Position numbers and translations under genes: made by a program
In this document: piece by piece, positions 1 to 7,311 of the stretch
Numbering within the stretch: position 1 is the first letter of the stretch
Layout: each line of letters opens with the position of its first letter
The notes under the pieces: generated by a model
Database searches by the model: none
Told to the model about the DNA's origin: nothing
What the model saw: only the letters and a program-made list of their open reading frames with translations
NCBI GenBank assembly: GCA_900552415.1
Contig: USAD01000038.1
Coordinates: 1-14,155 of the forward strand
Reading direction: 5' to 3'
Source: an uncultured Parabacteroides sp.
GTDB taxonomy: Bacteria; Bacteroidota; Bacteroidia; Bacteroidales; Tannerellaceae
Length of the DNA: 14,155 bases

Positions 1-60
1 CGCTGGCAACATTCCGTGACACGGCCGGCTTGACGCAGCAGGCGGCGGATTTGCTCAGCA

Positions 61-2421
61 TTGCGCCCGGAATCCCGGTTGTTCCGGCGTTTCCGGACGG
101 CGATGATCCTGAATATCCTGGGACTGGCGGTCGCCTTCACCGCCTTTATGTTGCTGATGATGCAATGGAACTACGACCGGCAATTCGACCGGAACGACCC
201 GAACGCCGACCGGATCTTCCGGATCGATGCCCAATGGGACGCCGGACGGGCCGCGCTCACATGTGGTCCTTATGGTTTCGCCTTCATGCAATCGTCGCCC
301 CACATCGTCGGTGGTTGCCTTCTTTATGCCTTGCCTGGAGATGAGTCCTTCACCATCGAGGAGAACGGCCAGCGGCGAGTCTTCAAGGACAAGCTCCATA
401 AGGTGACCAGTGGCTTGACCAAGGTGTTCCATTTCGACCTGGTCGAAGGCGACATGAATGCGCTCGAGGCTAGCGACAAGATCCTGATCCCCGAAAGCAC
501 CGCACGCCGGTGGTTCGGGCAGGCTGCCGCAACAGGTCGTCTGGTAAAACTAGGAGACAATCGGGCAATGACCGTCGGTGGTGTCTATCGCGACTTCCCA
601 GGCAACTGCAGTTTGGGAAATAGCGTCTACGTAGCTGTTCGAGATAATGAGAGTGATTTGCGCGTATGGACCTCATTCAACTACACTTGCTACATCCGCC
701 TCGACCAGGACAACACGGCGGACGCACAAGCCCTAGTCGACGCCTTTGCGGAAAACAACCAGGATTTCCTGAATTTCCAGAAAGAGAACGGCAAGATGGA
801 GATGGTAGCGATCGCCCTGCCCGACATCCACACCTTCGAGCCGCTCTTGTTCGACCCGACGCCACGTACCAGCCTAGCGACCATGTTCCTGCTCTTCTCC
901 ATCGCCATCGTGATCCTGCTGATCGCGGCGATCAATTATACCAACTTCAGCACGGCACTTTCGCCCATGCGCATTCGCAACGTCAACACGCAAAAGGTAT
1001 TCGGCGCCAGCCAAGCCTCTCTGCGGGGCGCGTTACTGGCCGAGGCGGTGATCATCTGCCTCGGGGCCTTCCTACTTGGCGTACTACTGCTTTGGGGGCT
1101 TCAGGATTATAACCTAAACCAGCTCATACAGGCCGATATCCGTCCGGAAGCGCACCTGCCATTGATCGGGCTTACGGCGTTGATCGCCTTGGCAATCGGC
1201 TTGATCGCCGGGCTCTATCCCGCCTACTATACCACCTCGTTCGCACCGGCTCTGGTGTTGAAAGGCTCATTCGGCCTCTCGCCCAAGGGACGTATGCTCC
1301 GCAATCTGCTGATGAGTTTCCAGTTCATCGCCTCGTTCGCTCTCGTGATCGGCGCCTTGTGCATGTTCCTGCAAAACCGTTATGCCCAGACCATGCCGCT
1401 CGGTTTCGATAAGGAATGGCTTGTTACTTCCGATATCGACAAACTGGTCAGCAGCAAGCGACAAGTCCTCGAGGAACGGTTAAAGCAACACCCCGAAGTA
1501 GCTGGTGTCGCCTTCTCTGAGATGTCCTTTTATGGCGATAATGACAACTACGCCAAATGGGGGCGTGAGCTTAAGGGTAAAGCCATCTCGTTCGATGTCC
1601 TGGTCGTCTCTCCTTCTTTCCCGAAAGTCATCGGCATCCCGGTCGTAGAGGGGCGCGACTTCCGTGAAGAGGATTCCCAAAGAGGAAATGGATGTTTCAT
1701 CTTCAACCAGATGGCGCAAGATCTTTACGATATCCAAGTAGGTGATAAGCTCTATGCTGAAGAGGTGATCGGTATCACTGATAATTTCCATTACACCTCC
1801 ATGCGCCGGGGCATCTCTCCCATGGCCTTCTACGCTTACGGCAAGAACAACGGAAATACCGACGAACTGGCCAACCAACTCTATACGAATGTTTACGTCC
1901 GGATGAACGCGGGTACCGATCCCACTACGTCAATCCAGATCCTGCGCACCGAGCTGGACACCCTCTCGCCAGGTTACCCATTCGACATCCGTCCGTTCGA
2001 CGAGCAGCTGGAACGGGCGTACAAGAACGAGCAGCGATTGGCAACCCTGATCTCGCTCTTCAGTCTGCTGGCCGTGCTGATCTCAATCTCCGGTGTCTTT
2101 GGTCTCGTGGTGTTCGACAGCGAATATCGCCGTAAGGAGATCGGTATCCGGCGGGTGATGGGCGCCAGTGTCGGCAACATCCTGATGATGTTCAACAAGA
2201 GTTACCTCTGGATCCTGCTGGTCTGTTTCACCATTGCCTGCCCGATCGCCTGGTATGCCGTCGACAAATGGTTACAAAGCTTCGCCTACCGCGTCCCCAG
2301 CTATTGGTGGATCTTCCCGATGGCCCTGCTGATCGTCGGTAGCGTAACGCTGCTGACCGTCACCTACCAAAACTGGCATGCGGCGAACGAGAACCCGGTA
2401 AATAGCCTGAAGAGTGAGTAA
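61..2421 (+). CDS. ABC transporter permease, FtsX/MacB type
   Basis: This is the membrane subunit of a MacB/LolCE-like ABC exporter, a type that moves peptides, drugs or lipoproteins or transmits mechanical signals; its ATPase is not in the window. About eight hydrophobic segments are visible: residues 15-36, a long extracytoplasmic domain (40-270), three helices near 271-293, 322-347 and 366-390, a second-half start near 415-437, a second periplasmic domain (440-660), and a final FtsX trio near 663-686, 714-735 and 748-770. The charged YRRKEIGIRRVMGAS loop before the penultimate helix is typical of FtsX domains. At 786 residues it matches Bacteroidetes members of the family. The start is uncertain: no ATG lies upstream in frame, a stop is at 31-33, TTG at 61 is the longest option and ATG at 103 is already inside the first helix. 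An early frameshift near 57-61 is possible. A strong terminator follows. Confidence 0.88.
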   Translation: MRPESRLFRRFRTAMILNILGLAVAFTAFMLLMMQWNYDRQFDRNDPNADRIFRIDAQWDAGRAALTCGPYGFAFMQSSPHIVGGCLLYALPGDESFTIEENGQRRVFKDKLHKVTSGLTKVFHFDLVEGDMNALEASDKILIPESTARRWFGQAAATGRLVKLGDNRAMTVGGVYRDFPGNCSLGNSVYVAVRDNESDLRVWTSFNYTCYIRLDQDNTADAQALVDAFAENNQDFLNFQKENGKMEMVAIALPDIHTFEPLLFDPTPRTSLATMFLLFSIAIVILLIAAINYTNFSTALSPMRIRNVNTQKVFGASQASLRGALLAEAVIICLGAFLLGVLLLWGLQDYNLNQLIQADIRPEAHLPLIGLTALIALAIGLIAGLYPAYYTTSFAPALVLKGSFGLSPKGRMLRNLLMSFQFIASFALVIGALCMFLQNRYAQTMPLGFDKEWLVTSDIDKLVSSKRQVLEERLKQHPEVAGVAFSEMSFYGDNDNYAKWGRELKGKAISFDVLVVSPSFPKVIGIPVVEGRDFREEDSQRGNGCFIFNQMAQDLYDIQVGDKLYAEEVIGITDNFHYTSMRRGISPMAFYAYGKNNGNTDELANQLYTNVYVRMNAGTDPTTSIQILRTELDTLSPGYPFDIRPFDEQLERAYKNEQRLATLISLFSLLAVLISISGVFGLVVFDSEYRRKEIGIRRVMGASVGNILMMFNKSYLWILLVCFTIACPIAWYAVDKWLQSFAYRVPSYWWIFPMALLIVGSVTLLTVTYQNWHAANENPVNSLKSE

Positions 2422-2452
2422 GGGAATAAGCCGGAGAGGCGCAAACACACGT

Positions 2453-2491
2453 AAAAGCACACGGATGACACGAATTGTCCGTGTGCTTTTT
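2453..2491 (+). terminator. Rho-independent terminator after the permease gene
   Basis: A perfect 13-bp stem (AAAAGCACACGGA pairing with TCCGTGTGCTTTT) with a 12-nt loop is followed by more T residues. The A-run on the left arm means it could work in both directions. It lies 31 nt after the permease stop codon. Confidence 0.85.
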
Positions 2492-2690
2492 CCATTTTAC
2501 CACAACATTACGGGACAAAAAATCGGCATGTGGTGTGGAAAAATACGCATGCCAAACATAAGGCCACAATTCTTAATAAATACAACCCACTCATTGACAA
2601 CGGTATCCGCAACTGGCAATTTTTTTGGCACGCCCCTTGCCCTATATTCAGCGAGAGAGTGAAACAACAAAGTCCTATTTTTAAAACATT

Positions 2691-3002
2691 ATGATTATGA
2701 AAAAGTTAGTTTTAGCAACAGCATTGTTTATTGGTTTAGGTACAACCGCCGTTTTCGCGGGCAACCAGGTATCTGATGTTGAGATCGTCACGGCGATCAA
2801 CGAGTTCAAGCCGATCGAGATCAACGCGCTTCCGCAAGCGGTACAAGACACTATCAGTAAAAACTTCCCCGAGGCGACGATCAAGAACGCGGCCGTGGAT
2901 GAAGACGAGGAAGGGGTAGCGACCTACAAGGTTGTCGTAGTCAATGCGGACAATAGCGAGAAAACAGTTTATCTCAGCGCGAATGGCGAGATTCTGGAAT
3001 AA
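2691..3002 (+). CDS. Small secreted PepSY-like (DUF2874-type) protein
   Basis: This is a 103-residue exported protein. A signal peptide is clear (basic MKK, hydrophobic core, AVFA cleavage site near residue 23). The mature part, LPQAVQDTISKNFPEATI, then an acidic DEDEEG stretch, TYKVVVV and a C-terminal YLSANGEILE, has the pattern of the PepSY-like family described as beta-lactamase-inhibitor-like in Bacteroidetes. Such proteins are periplasmic or outer-membrane associated and their role is mostly unknown. ATG at 2691 or ATG at 2697 could be used; the second gives the classic MKKLVLATA start. It appears to be monocistronic, with a terminator before it and one after it. A weak promoter-like TATATTCA sits at 2643-2650. 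Family assignment is from pattern only. Confidence 0.8.
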   Translation: MIMKKLVLATALFIGLGTTAVFAGNQVSDVEIVTAINEFKPIEINALPQAVQDTISKNFPEATIKNAAVDEDEEGVATYKVVVVNADNSEKTVYLSANGEILE

Positions 3003-3026
3003 GTAAGTAAACACATTTTTTAGTCA

Positions 3027-3056
3027 GGCGGGGCGACGTGTCGTCCCGCCTTGTTT
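3027..3056 (+). terminator. Terminator after the PepSY-like gene
   Basis: A GC-rich inverted repeat (AGGCGGGGCGAC against GTCGTCCCGCCT, one G-U pair) is followed by TTGTTTCT. It begins 24 nt after the stop codon. Confidence 0.75.
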
Positions 3057-3123
3057 CTATTTCCGAAAAAAGATCTCCACAATTCATAAAAGAAAATTTG
3101 ACGGTACAATAAAAATAACACCC

Positions 3124-3416
3124 TTATTCCCCTTCCTCTCCCCATTCACCACGCTCAACCAAAAGGAGATTGAAAACAGTCATCAGGCGGGCGAACTCGT
3201 GGTCGTCGAGCAGCACACGGAAGGCCATTAACAGGCGTAATACCCAATGGAAAGTCACACGGGTATGCCCCCTTTTTTAAAGGCGATGTAGACCGTCTTA
3301 CTGATTCCAGCCTCACGACACAAGGCGTTTAAGGTTATCTTACTCTCGAGCCTTTGTCGCTCGACAAACGCACCAAAACTGGCGCACATACGCTCCGAAA
3401 TTTCTCTCTTTGTCAT
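3124..3416 (-). pseudogene. Frameshifted small helix-turn-helix protein
   Basis: Reading from ATG at 3416 gives 53 residues ending at a TGA at 3255-3257. It carries a helix-turn-helix-like segment, LNALCREAGISKTVYIAFKKG. A -1 shift at the A6-G5 homopolymer (plus-strand C5-T6, 3268-3278) continues the frame for about 50 more codons (HTRVTFHWVLRLLMAF and on) to the stop at 3124-3126. The span is 293 nt, one base short of whole codons, so either a base was lost in the run or the shift is programmed or caused by slippage. An intact version would be about 97 residues, the size of a small XRE-like regulator. It lies 42 nt downstream of the RAYT gene on the same strand. Its target is unknown. The palindrome GTTTAAATTAAAC at 3435-3447, just upstream, could be an operator. 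Confidence 0.6.
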
Positions 3417-3458
3417 TCTATTATTTATATTAACGTTTAAATTAAACAGGTTATTTCA

Positions 3459-4214
3459 TTATTCCGTTTCGTTCAGTTCGTCCATATCCCAACGGGCAAT
3501 ATTATTATCAATGTATTCCGCTACACGATTCATCTCTTTGTCATTTCTTATTATTCGATCATAATAACGGGATTGCCAACTAAAATGGTTTCCATTGTGG
3601 CGTGCCAAATGGCTGACACGGGCCTTAACACCCCGGATAACCGTCCCTAATATTTTAGAGACCATCGGGTTTTTATTTCCCGTAATTCCACCTTTCGACA
3701 ACCTAATTCCAATATTCGTATCCATTCCCGACGTATTATCCACCGTTTCTGACATTGCCTGTGACCGTTTTACCGGGTGTTCCATCGACCGTTCCACCGA
3801 CCCCATTGGCCCCATTGGCCCCATTGGCCCCGTAGAGACGCGATTAATCGCGTCTCTACAATCGTGTCCATTATCATGTTCACATTCACGTCCACAATCA
3901 TGCCCACATTCCCGTTCACAATGTTTTGCCGCATGATCGCAACAATAATCATCAATAAAAACGATGGCATGGACATGATTTGGCATAATGACAAACAATG
4001 GGATTTCCGCATATGGATAATATTCGGACACATTGGTAAAAACCGCCTCCGCGATTTTACCGATCCCGGATAAAATCATTTCGCCATTCCTGATTTCTCC
4101 GAAATAATACGCACGCCCGGCGGTACATATCGTGACAAAATAGGCACCACCATCATAATCATGCCAGACAGCACGTGCTGTCTGTATCCGATATTTATTT
4201 TGATATTTATCCAT
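3459..4214 (-). CDS. REP-associated tyrosine transposase (RAYT, IS200-like Y1 HUH)
   Basis: This single-strand DNA transposase of the Y1 HUH family binds and cuts REP-type hairpins. Visible motifs are the N-terminal strand GAYFVTICT (22-31), the HUH metal motif MPNHVHAIV (H80, H82), and the C-terminal WQSRYYDRIIRND segment followed by EYIDNNIARW, whose Y234 aligns with the catalytic tyrosine of the usual YI-x-x-NP motif; the proline is Ile here. At 251 residues it is longer than usual relatives. The extra part is residues about 91-150: degenerate His/Cys/Asp/Glu repeats, then CRDAINRVST encoded by a complete REP-like palindrome (3832-3859), then GPMGPMGPMG encoded by a 9-nt tandem repeat. The insertion keeps the frame open and falls between the HUH and tyrosine motifs, probably in a surface loop. 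Whether the enzyme is active cannot be told from sequence. Confidence 0.85.
   Translation of the reverse strand: MDKYQNKYRIQTARAVWHDYDGGAYFVTICTAGRAYYFGEIRNGEMILSGIGKIAEAVFTNVSEYYPYAEIPLFVIMPNHVHAIVFIDDYCCDHAAKHCERECGHDCGRECEHDNGHDCRDAINRVSTGPMGPMGPMGSVERSMEHPVKRSQAMSETVDNTSGMDTNIGIRLSKGGITGNKNPMVSKILGTVIRGVKARVSHLARHNGNHFSWQSRYYDRIIRNDKEMNRVAEYIDNNIARWDMDELNETE
3832..3859 (-). repeat. REP-like 28-bp perfect palindrome inside the RAYT gene
   Basis: This is a perfect palindrome with half-site GTAGAGACGCGATT. It is flanked on the minus strand by GGGG, as in the other copies. It is in frame within the transposase coding sequence and encodes RDAINRVST. Confidence 0.95.
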
Positions 4215-4306
4215 CCGTAATTTTTTAACAGTTAATGATTTGTATTCTCATGCATATTATTTTTGATGCACCACCCGCAAGGGCCATTTCTCCATTTCAT
4301 CGTAAA

Positions 4307-4324
4307 AATGCGATTTTTCGCATT
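4307..4324. repeat. Small perfect hairpin next to the REP array
   Basis: AATGCGA pairs with TCGCATT around a TTTT loop, directly abutting the 30-bp tandem array that starts at 4321. Its role is unknown; it may be part of the repeat unit or a leftover of a hairpin element. Confidence 0.5.
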
Positions 4325-4422
4325 ACATCACAACGTAGAGACGCGATTAACATTACATCACAACGTAAAGACGCGATTAACATTACATCACAACGTAGAG
4401 ACGCGATTAATCGCGTCTCTAC
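4321..4422 (+). repeat. Three 30-bp tandem repeats ending in a full REP-like palindrome
   Basis: Three back-to-back 30-bp units start at 4321, 4351 and 4381. Each begins CATTACATCACAAC and ends with the half palindrome GTAGAGACGCGATTAA; the second has AAAGAC in place of AGAGAC. Only the third continues through the second half to make the complete 28-bp palindrome at 4395-4422, followed by AGGGG. The interval 4215-4599 between the RAYT and primase genes contains this array, the small hairpin before it and AT-rich DNA, with no convincing gene. Confidence 0.95.
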
Positions 4423-4599
4423 AGGGGTTGGTGGTGTGTCGTCCGCGAATATAAGGATTAAATCCTTATATGAATATCTTTACTATTAAAAACTTAAAAA
4501 ACGCTAAAAATAAATCGCTTAGTCCTCTATGTCAGGACCTTGAAATAAAAAGTAATCATTATGTTTGAGCCTATATTTACAAATATAAAATACATTATT

Positions 4600-6657
4600 A
4601 TGATTAACATTAACCTCTTTAAATCTTTCTGGGATAAACAACCGTTTCCCGCCAGGTTAAAGAGCATTTATGAAACCATTAAGGCCGATCCGGCCTTGCG
4701 TGAGCGGACAGAGAAGTTCCGCACGTTTCAACGCCAAGAGAACAAGTTTCGTGCCGACCAGGAGAAACAGGCCTGCCCTGCTTTCACACCAGCCGCCCGG
4801 TTCGACAAATGCCGGACACGCCAAAACATCATCGAGTATACCAACTTGACGCTCTGCGACTTCGACCACATCCCGCCCGAGCGGATGGACGAGGCGGCGC
4901 GACTGGTCGCTTGCGACCCGCACTCGCTGCTGGCCTACCGGACCATCAGCGGCCTCGGGCTGCGGGTCATCTGCCGCTTCGAGCTGCCGGATCACGACGT
5001 GCTCGACCCGGCCGCGAAAAGATCGATCGACCTCTACCAGCAGGCCTTCTTCCAGGTGAACGAGTATTATGCCGGACGGCTCGGCCTGGACTACGACAAG
5101 GCCTGCAAGAACCCGGAGCGTATCAGCGGACTGGCCTACGACCCAAGGGCACACTACAACCCGGCTGCCACACCGTTTCGCATCGACGCGGAGACCGTCG
5201 GGAACAAGCCGCTCCCATCCGGACGGCCCGTCGGCGGCAAGCTGGCGATCGCCTTGCGGCGGATCAAGGGGATCCTCGAGGGCGAGGGGCTGAGCTACGG
5301 GCCGGGGCACCACAACGAATACATCATGCGGGTGGGCTATATGCTGAACCGCTACGGCATCTCCAAGCGAAAGGCGACCGAATGGGCCATCAGCGCTTTC
5401 GCCGACTATGGCGAGGCGCAGGTACGCTCGATCATGCGCTCTTGCTACCAACAGACCGACGAGCACGCCACACGGCCCACGCGGGGCAATCGCGCCCCAA
5501 CGTTCGACGAGATCGAGGCCACCATCAACGAGCTGGCCGAGACCAGGCGCAACAACCTACTTAACCAGCTGGAGATCCGCTGGCAGACGGAGCGCGACTT
5601 CCATACGCTCGACGACCGCGACCTGAGCACCCTCTGGAGCCAGATCAACAAGCGGCTCGGAACAGTGCGGATCAACGTGGTCGACGACCTGCTGCGCTCC
5701 GACTTCGTTCCCCTCTTCAACCCCTTCCAAGACTACCTCGACCGGCTGCCCACCTGGGACGGAACGACCGACCACATCGCCAACCGGGTACGGATCAAGG
5801 GCGACCAGGAACTATTCGTCCGCTTCTTCCGGAAATGGTTCGTCGCCATCCTGCCTACCGCCCTCGACGAGACGGTGGTCAACCACCAGATCCTGGTACT
5901 GGTGGGCCGGCAGGGCATCTACAAGACCACCTGGCTCAACCACCTGCTGCCCCTGGAGTTACGGCGCTACTTCTACACGAAGACCAACAGCGACCGTTAC
6001 AATAAGGACGACAAGCTGGTGCTGGCCGAGTCGCTCATGGTCTGTCTCGAGGAGCTCGACTACATGCGCCCCGCCGAGCTGAACCAGCTGAAGGCGCTCG
6101 TCACCAGCCCACACATCAACGAGCGGGCCGCCTACGCCCGCCACAAGGAACACCGCCCCCACACCGCCTCGCTATGTGGCACGGGCAACAACCCGCAGTT
6201 CCTGACCGATCCGACGGGCAACCGCCGCTGGCTGGCCTTCGAGGTGGAGAGCATCCTCAACCCATACGACAACCCGATCGACTACGAGGGGCTCTACGCC
6301 CAGGCCCTCTCCCTCTGGAAATCGGGCTTCCGTTATTGGTTCGACGAGAGCGAGAGCAACGAGCTGACGGCGCACAACGAGTATTTCGAGGCGCCCAACC
6401 TGGAGGAGGAGCTGATCCGGATCTATTTCCGTCATCCCCTCCCCGGCGAGGCCGGCGAGTTCATCACGGTCGCCCAAATTTTGGAACGAATTAACGCTTA
6501 TATTAAAAAACCTTTAAAAAACAATCAAATTGGATTTATCATGACAAAATTAAACTTTAAGGCGGTACGAAAAGACAGGCTCAGGGGCTATATCGTCGTC
6601 ATCAATACCAGAGATGATATTGAGAGAATTAGCAAGTCTTTCGCCCTGAATTTATAA
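4600..6657 (+). CDS. VirE/BT4734-type primase-helicase
   Basis: A DNA replication-type protein with an N-terminal BT4734/VirE_N-like domain and a C-terminal VirE (SF3-like) ATPase domain, as in many Bacteroidales mobile elements. Counting from ATG 4600, the N-domain runs to about residue 210 (NLFKSFWDKQPFP at its start, YTNLTLCDFDHI near 80-95, GLGLRVICRFE near 120-130). A linker follows, and the VirE domain begins around 377 (DYLDRLPTWDG). A Walker A-like GRQGIYKTT is near 435, an acidic Walker B-like VCLEELD near 480, and the conserved GTGNNPQFLTDPTGNRRW near 527-544. A winged-helix-like tail closes the protein. I prefer ATG 4600 because family similarity starts immediately after it; ATG 4561 would add 13 AT-rich codons without family resemblance. 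Codon use is GC-rich in the core but AT-rich before 4690 and after about 6477, which suggests a mosaic gene. Confidence 0.87.
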   Translation: MININLFKSFWDKQPFPARLKSIYETIKADPALRERTEKFRTFQRQENKFRADQEKQACPAFTPAARFDKCRTRQNIIEYTNLTLCDFDHIPPERMDEAARLVACDPHSLLAYRTISGLGLRVICRFELPDHDVLDPAAKRSIDLYQQAFFQVNEYYAGRLGLDYDKACKNPERISGLAYDPRAHYNPAATPFRIDAETVGNKPLPSGRPVGGKLAIALRRIKGILEGEGLSYGPGHHNEYIMRVGYMLNRYGISKRKATEWAISAFADYGEAQVRSIMRSCYQQTDEHATRPTRGNRAPTFDEIEATINELAETRRNNLLNQLEIRWQTERDFHTLDDRDLSTLWSQINKRLGTVRINVVDDLLRSDFVPLFNPFQDYLDRLPTWDGTTDHIANRVRIKGDQELFVRFFRKWFVAILPTALDETVVNHQILVLVGRQGIYKTTWLNHLLPLELRRYFYTKTNSDRYNKDDKLVLAESLMVCLEELDYMRPAELNQLKALVTSPHINERAAYARHKEHRPHTASLCGTGNNPQFLTDPTGNRRWLAFEVESILNPYDNPIDYEGLYAQALSLWKSGFRYWFDESESNELTAHNEYFEAPNLEEELIRIYFRHPLPGEAGEFITVAQILERINAYIKKPLKNNQIGFIMTKLNFKAVRKDRLRGYIVVINTRDDIERISKSFALNL

Positions 6658-6663
6658 GGATCT

Positions 6664-6815
6664 TGTGACAGTGTGACAATTGTGACAGTTATTTTCCAAA
6701 ATATATAATTATGTGCCAAAAAATAAAATAAGTTAATTATTTAACATCTATTATTTTTTGACAAACAAACATATAAAAGTCCGCGAATAACTGTCACATC
6801 CGTCACACTGTCACA
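6664..6815. repeat. 30-bp inverted repeat with TGTGAC motifs around an AT-rich core
   Basis: The left arm is 6664-6693 and the right arm 6786-6815; 27 of 30 positions pair. Each arm has three TGTGAC motifs and ends in CAGTTATT toward the centre. The 92-nt centre is very AT-rich. The left arm begins 7 nt after the primase stop codon. It is too wide for an ordinary terminator. It could be a protein-binding or origin structure, or a transcript hairpin; this is inference. Confidence 0.85.
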
Positions 6816-6829
6816 CTCCCGCCCCGCGG

Positions 6830-6939
6830 ACATACGTACACGACAGCCCTCACATACGTTCATGCGAGGCGACACATACGTACGCGTCAGGCGATACGAA
6901 CGTACGTATCTCCATCCACGAACGATCGCAGATGATCAT
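6830..6939 (+). repeat. Five iteron-like repeats with an exact 22-bp period
   Basis: Similar heads occur at 6830, 6852, 6874, 6896 and 6918, each exactly 22 bp apart. The first three start ACATACGT and the last two start ACGAACG; the consensus is close to ACATACGTACGCG. The rest of each unit is more variable. A 22-bp period places every unit on the same face of the helix, as in plasmid iterons. The block follows the inverted repeat downstream of a primase gene. Sequence shows the repeats; origin function is inference. Confidence 0.75.
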
Positions 6940-7020
6940 CCACCATCATCGTAATCCAAACGACGCAATTGATCGCAATACACAAATGGAATACACATTT
7001 AATTACCATACACACAAAAT

Positions 7021-7048
7021 GTAGAGACGCGATTAATCGCGTCTCTAC
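7021..7048 (+). repeat. REP-like 28-bp palindrome, copy in duplication unit 1
   Basis: Identical to the copies at 3832, 4395 and 7203, with half-site GTAGAGACGCGATT, and followed by a run of G residues. Confidence 0.95.
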
Positions 7049-7202
7049 AGGGGGGGACGGGGATTACGTGTGATCCGGAAATGACGTATGGTACGGTAAA
7101 ATATACGGATCTTGAAATAGAGGGAACCTCCTTAAATTCAATAATCAGCAATTGATCACCATACACAAATGGAAAAAACATTCAATCAACATACACACAA
7201 AT

Positions 7203-7230
7203 GTAGAGACGCGATTAATCGCGTCTCTAC
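7203..7230 (+). repeat. REP-like 28-bp palindrome, copy in duplication unit 2
   Basis: Identical to the other full copies and followed by GGAGGGGG. It lies 182 bp after the copy at 7021. Confidence 0.95.
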
Positions 7231-7311
7231 GGAGGGGGACGGGGATTACGTGTGATGCAGTAATTACGTATGGTATGGTGATATATACGATCTTGAGATA
7301 GGGGAAAATCC

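Noticed and set aside
55..432. Minus-strand and alternative-frame open frames over the permease start
   Set aside because: They lack family features and overlap the clear permease frame; the upstream frame from 30 was considered only as evidence of a possible start-region frameshift.
3777..3830. A collagen-like protein segment (Gly-Pro-Met repeats)
   Set aside because: Only three triplets, produced by a 9-nt DNA tandem repeat next to the inserted palindrome; too short for a collagen helix.
3595..4073. Plus-strand open frames opposite the RAYT gene
   Set aside because: They are antisense shadows caused by the repeats in the transposase; the minus-strand frame has the HUH and Tyr motifs.
4321..4422. 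CRISPR array
   Set aside because: Units are contiguous without spacers and end in a palindrome; no cas gene is present.
4235..4489. Open frames on the plus strand across the 30-bp repeats
   Set aside because: Their peptides are only translations of the tandem repeat and palindrome (RDAINITSQR, ETRLTLHHNV); there is no family resemblance or independent start signal.
6664..6815. Simple terminator for the primase gene
   Set aside because: The arms are 92 nt apart and the distal arm is followed by GC-rich DNA rather than a T-tract.
6830..6939. CRISPR array from the 22-bp repeats
   Set aside because: The similar part is only about 12 bp per unit with no unique spacers of standard length; iteron-like repeats fit better.
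6999..7181. A 60-codon minus-strand open frame
   Set aside because: It reads through the REP-like palindrome (RDAINRVST) and duplicated unit; no gene-like content.
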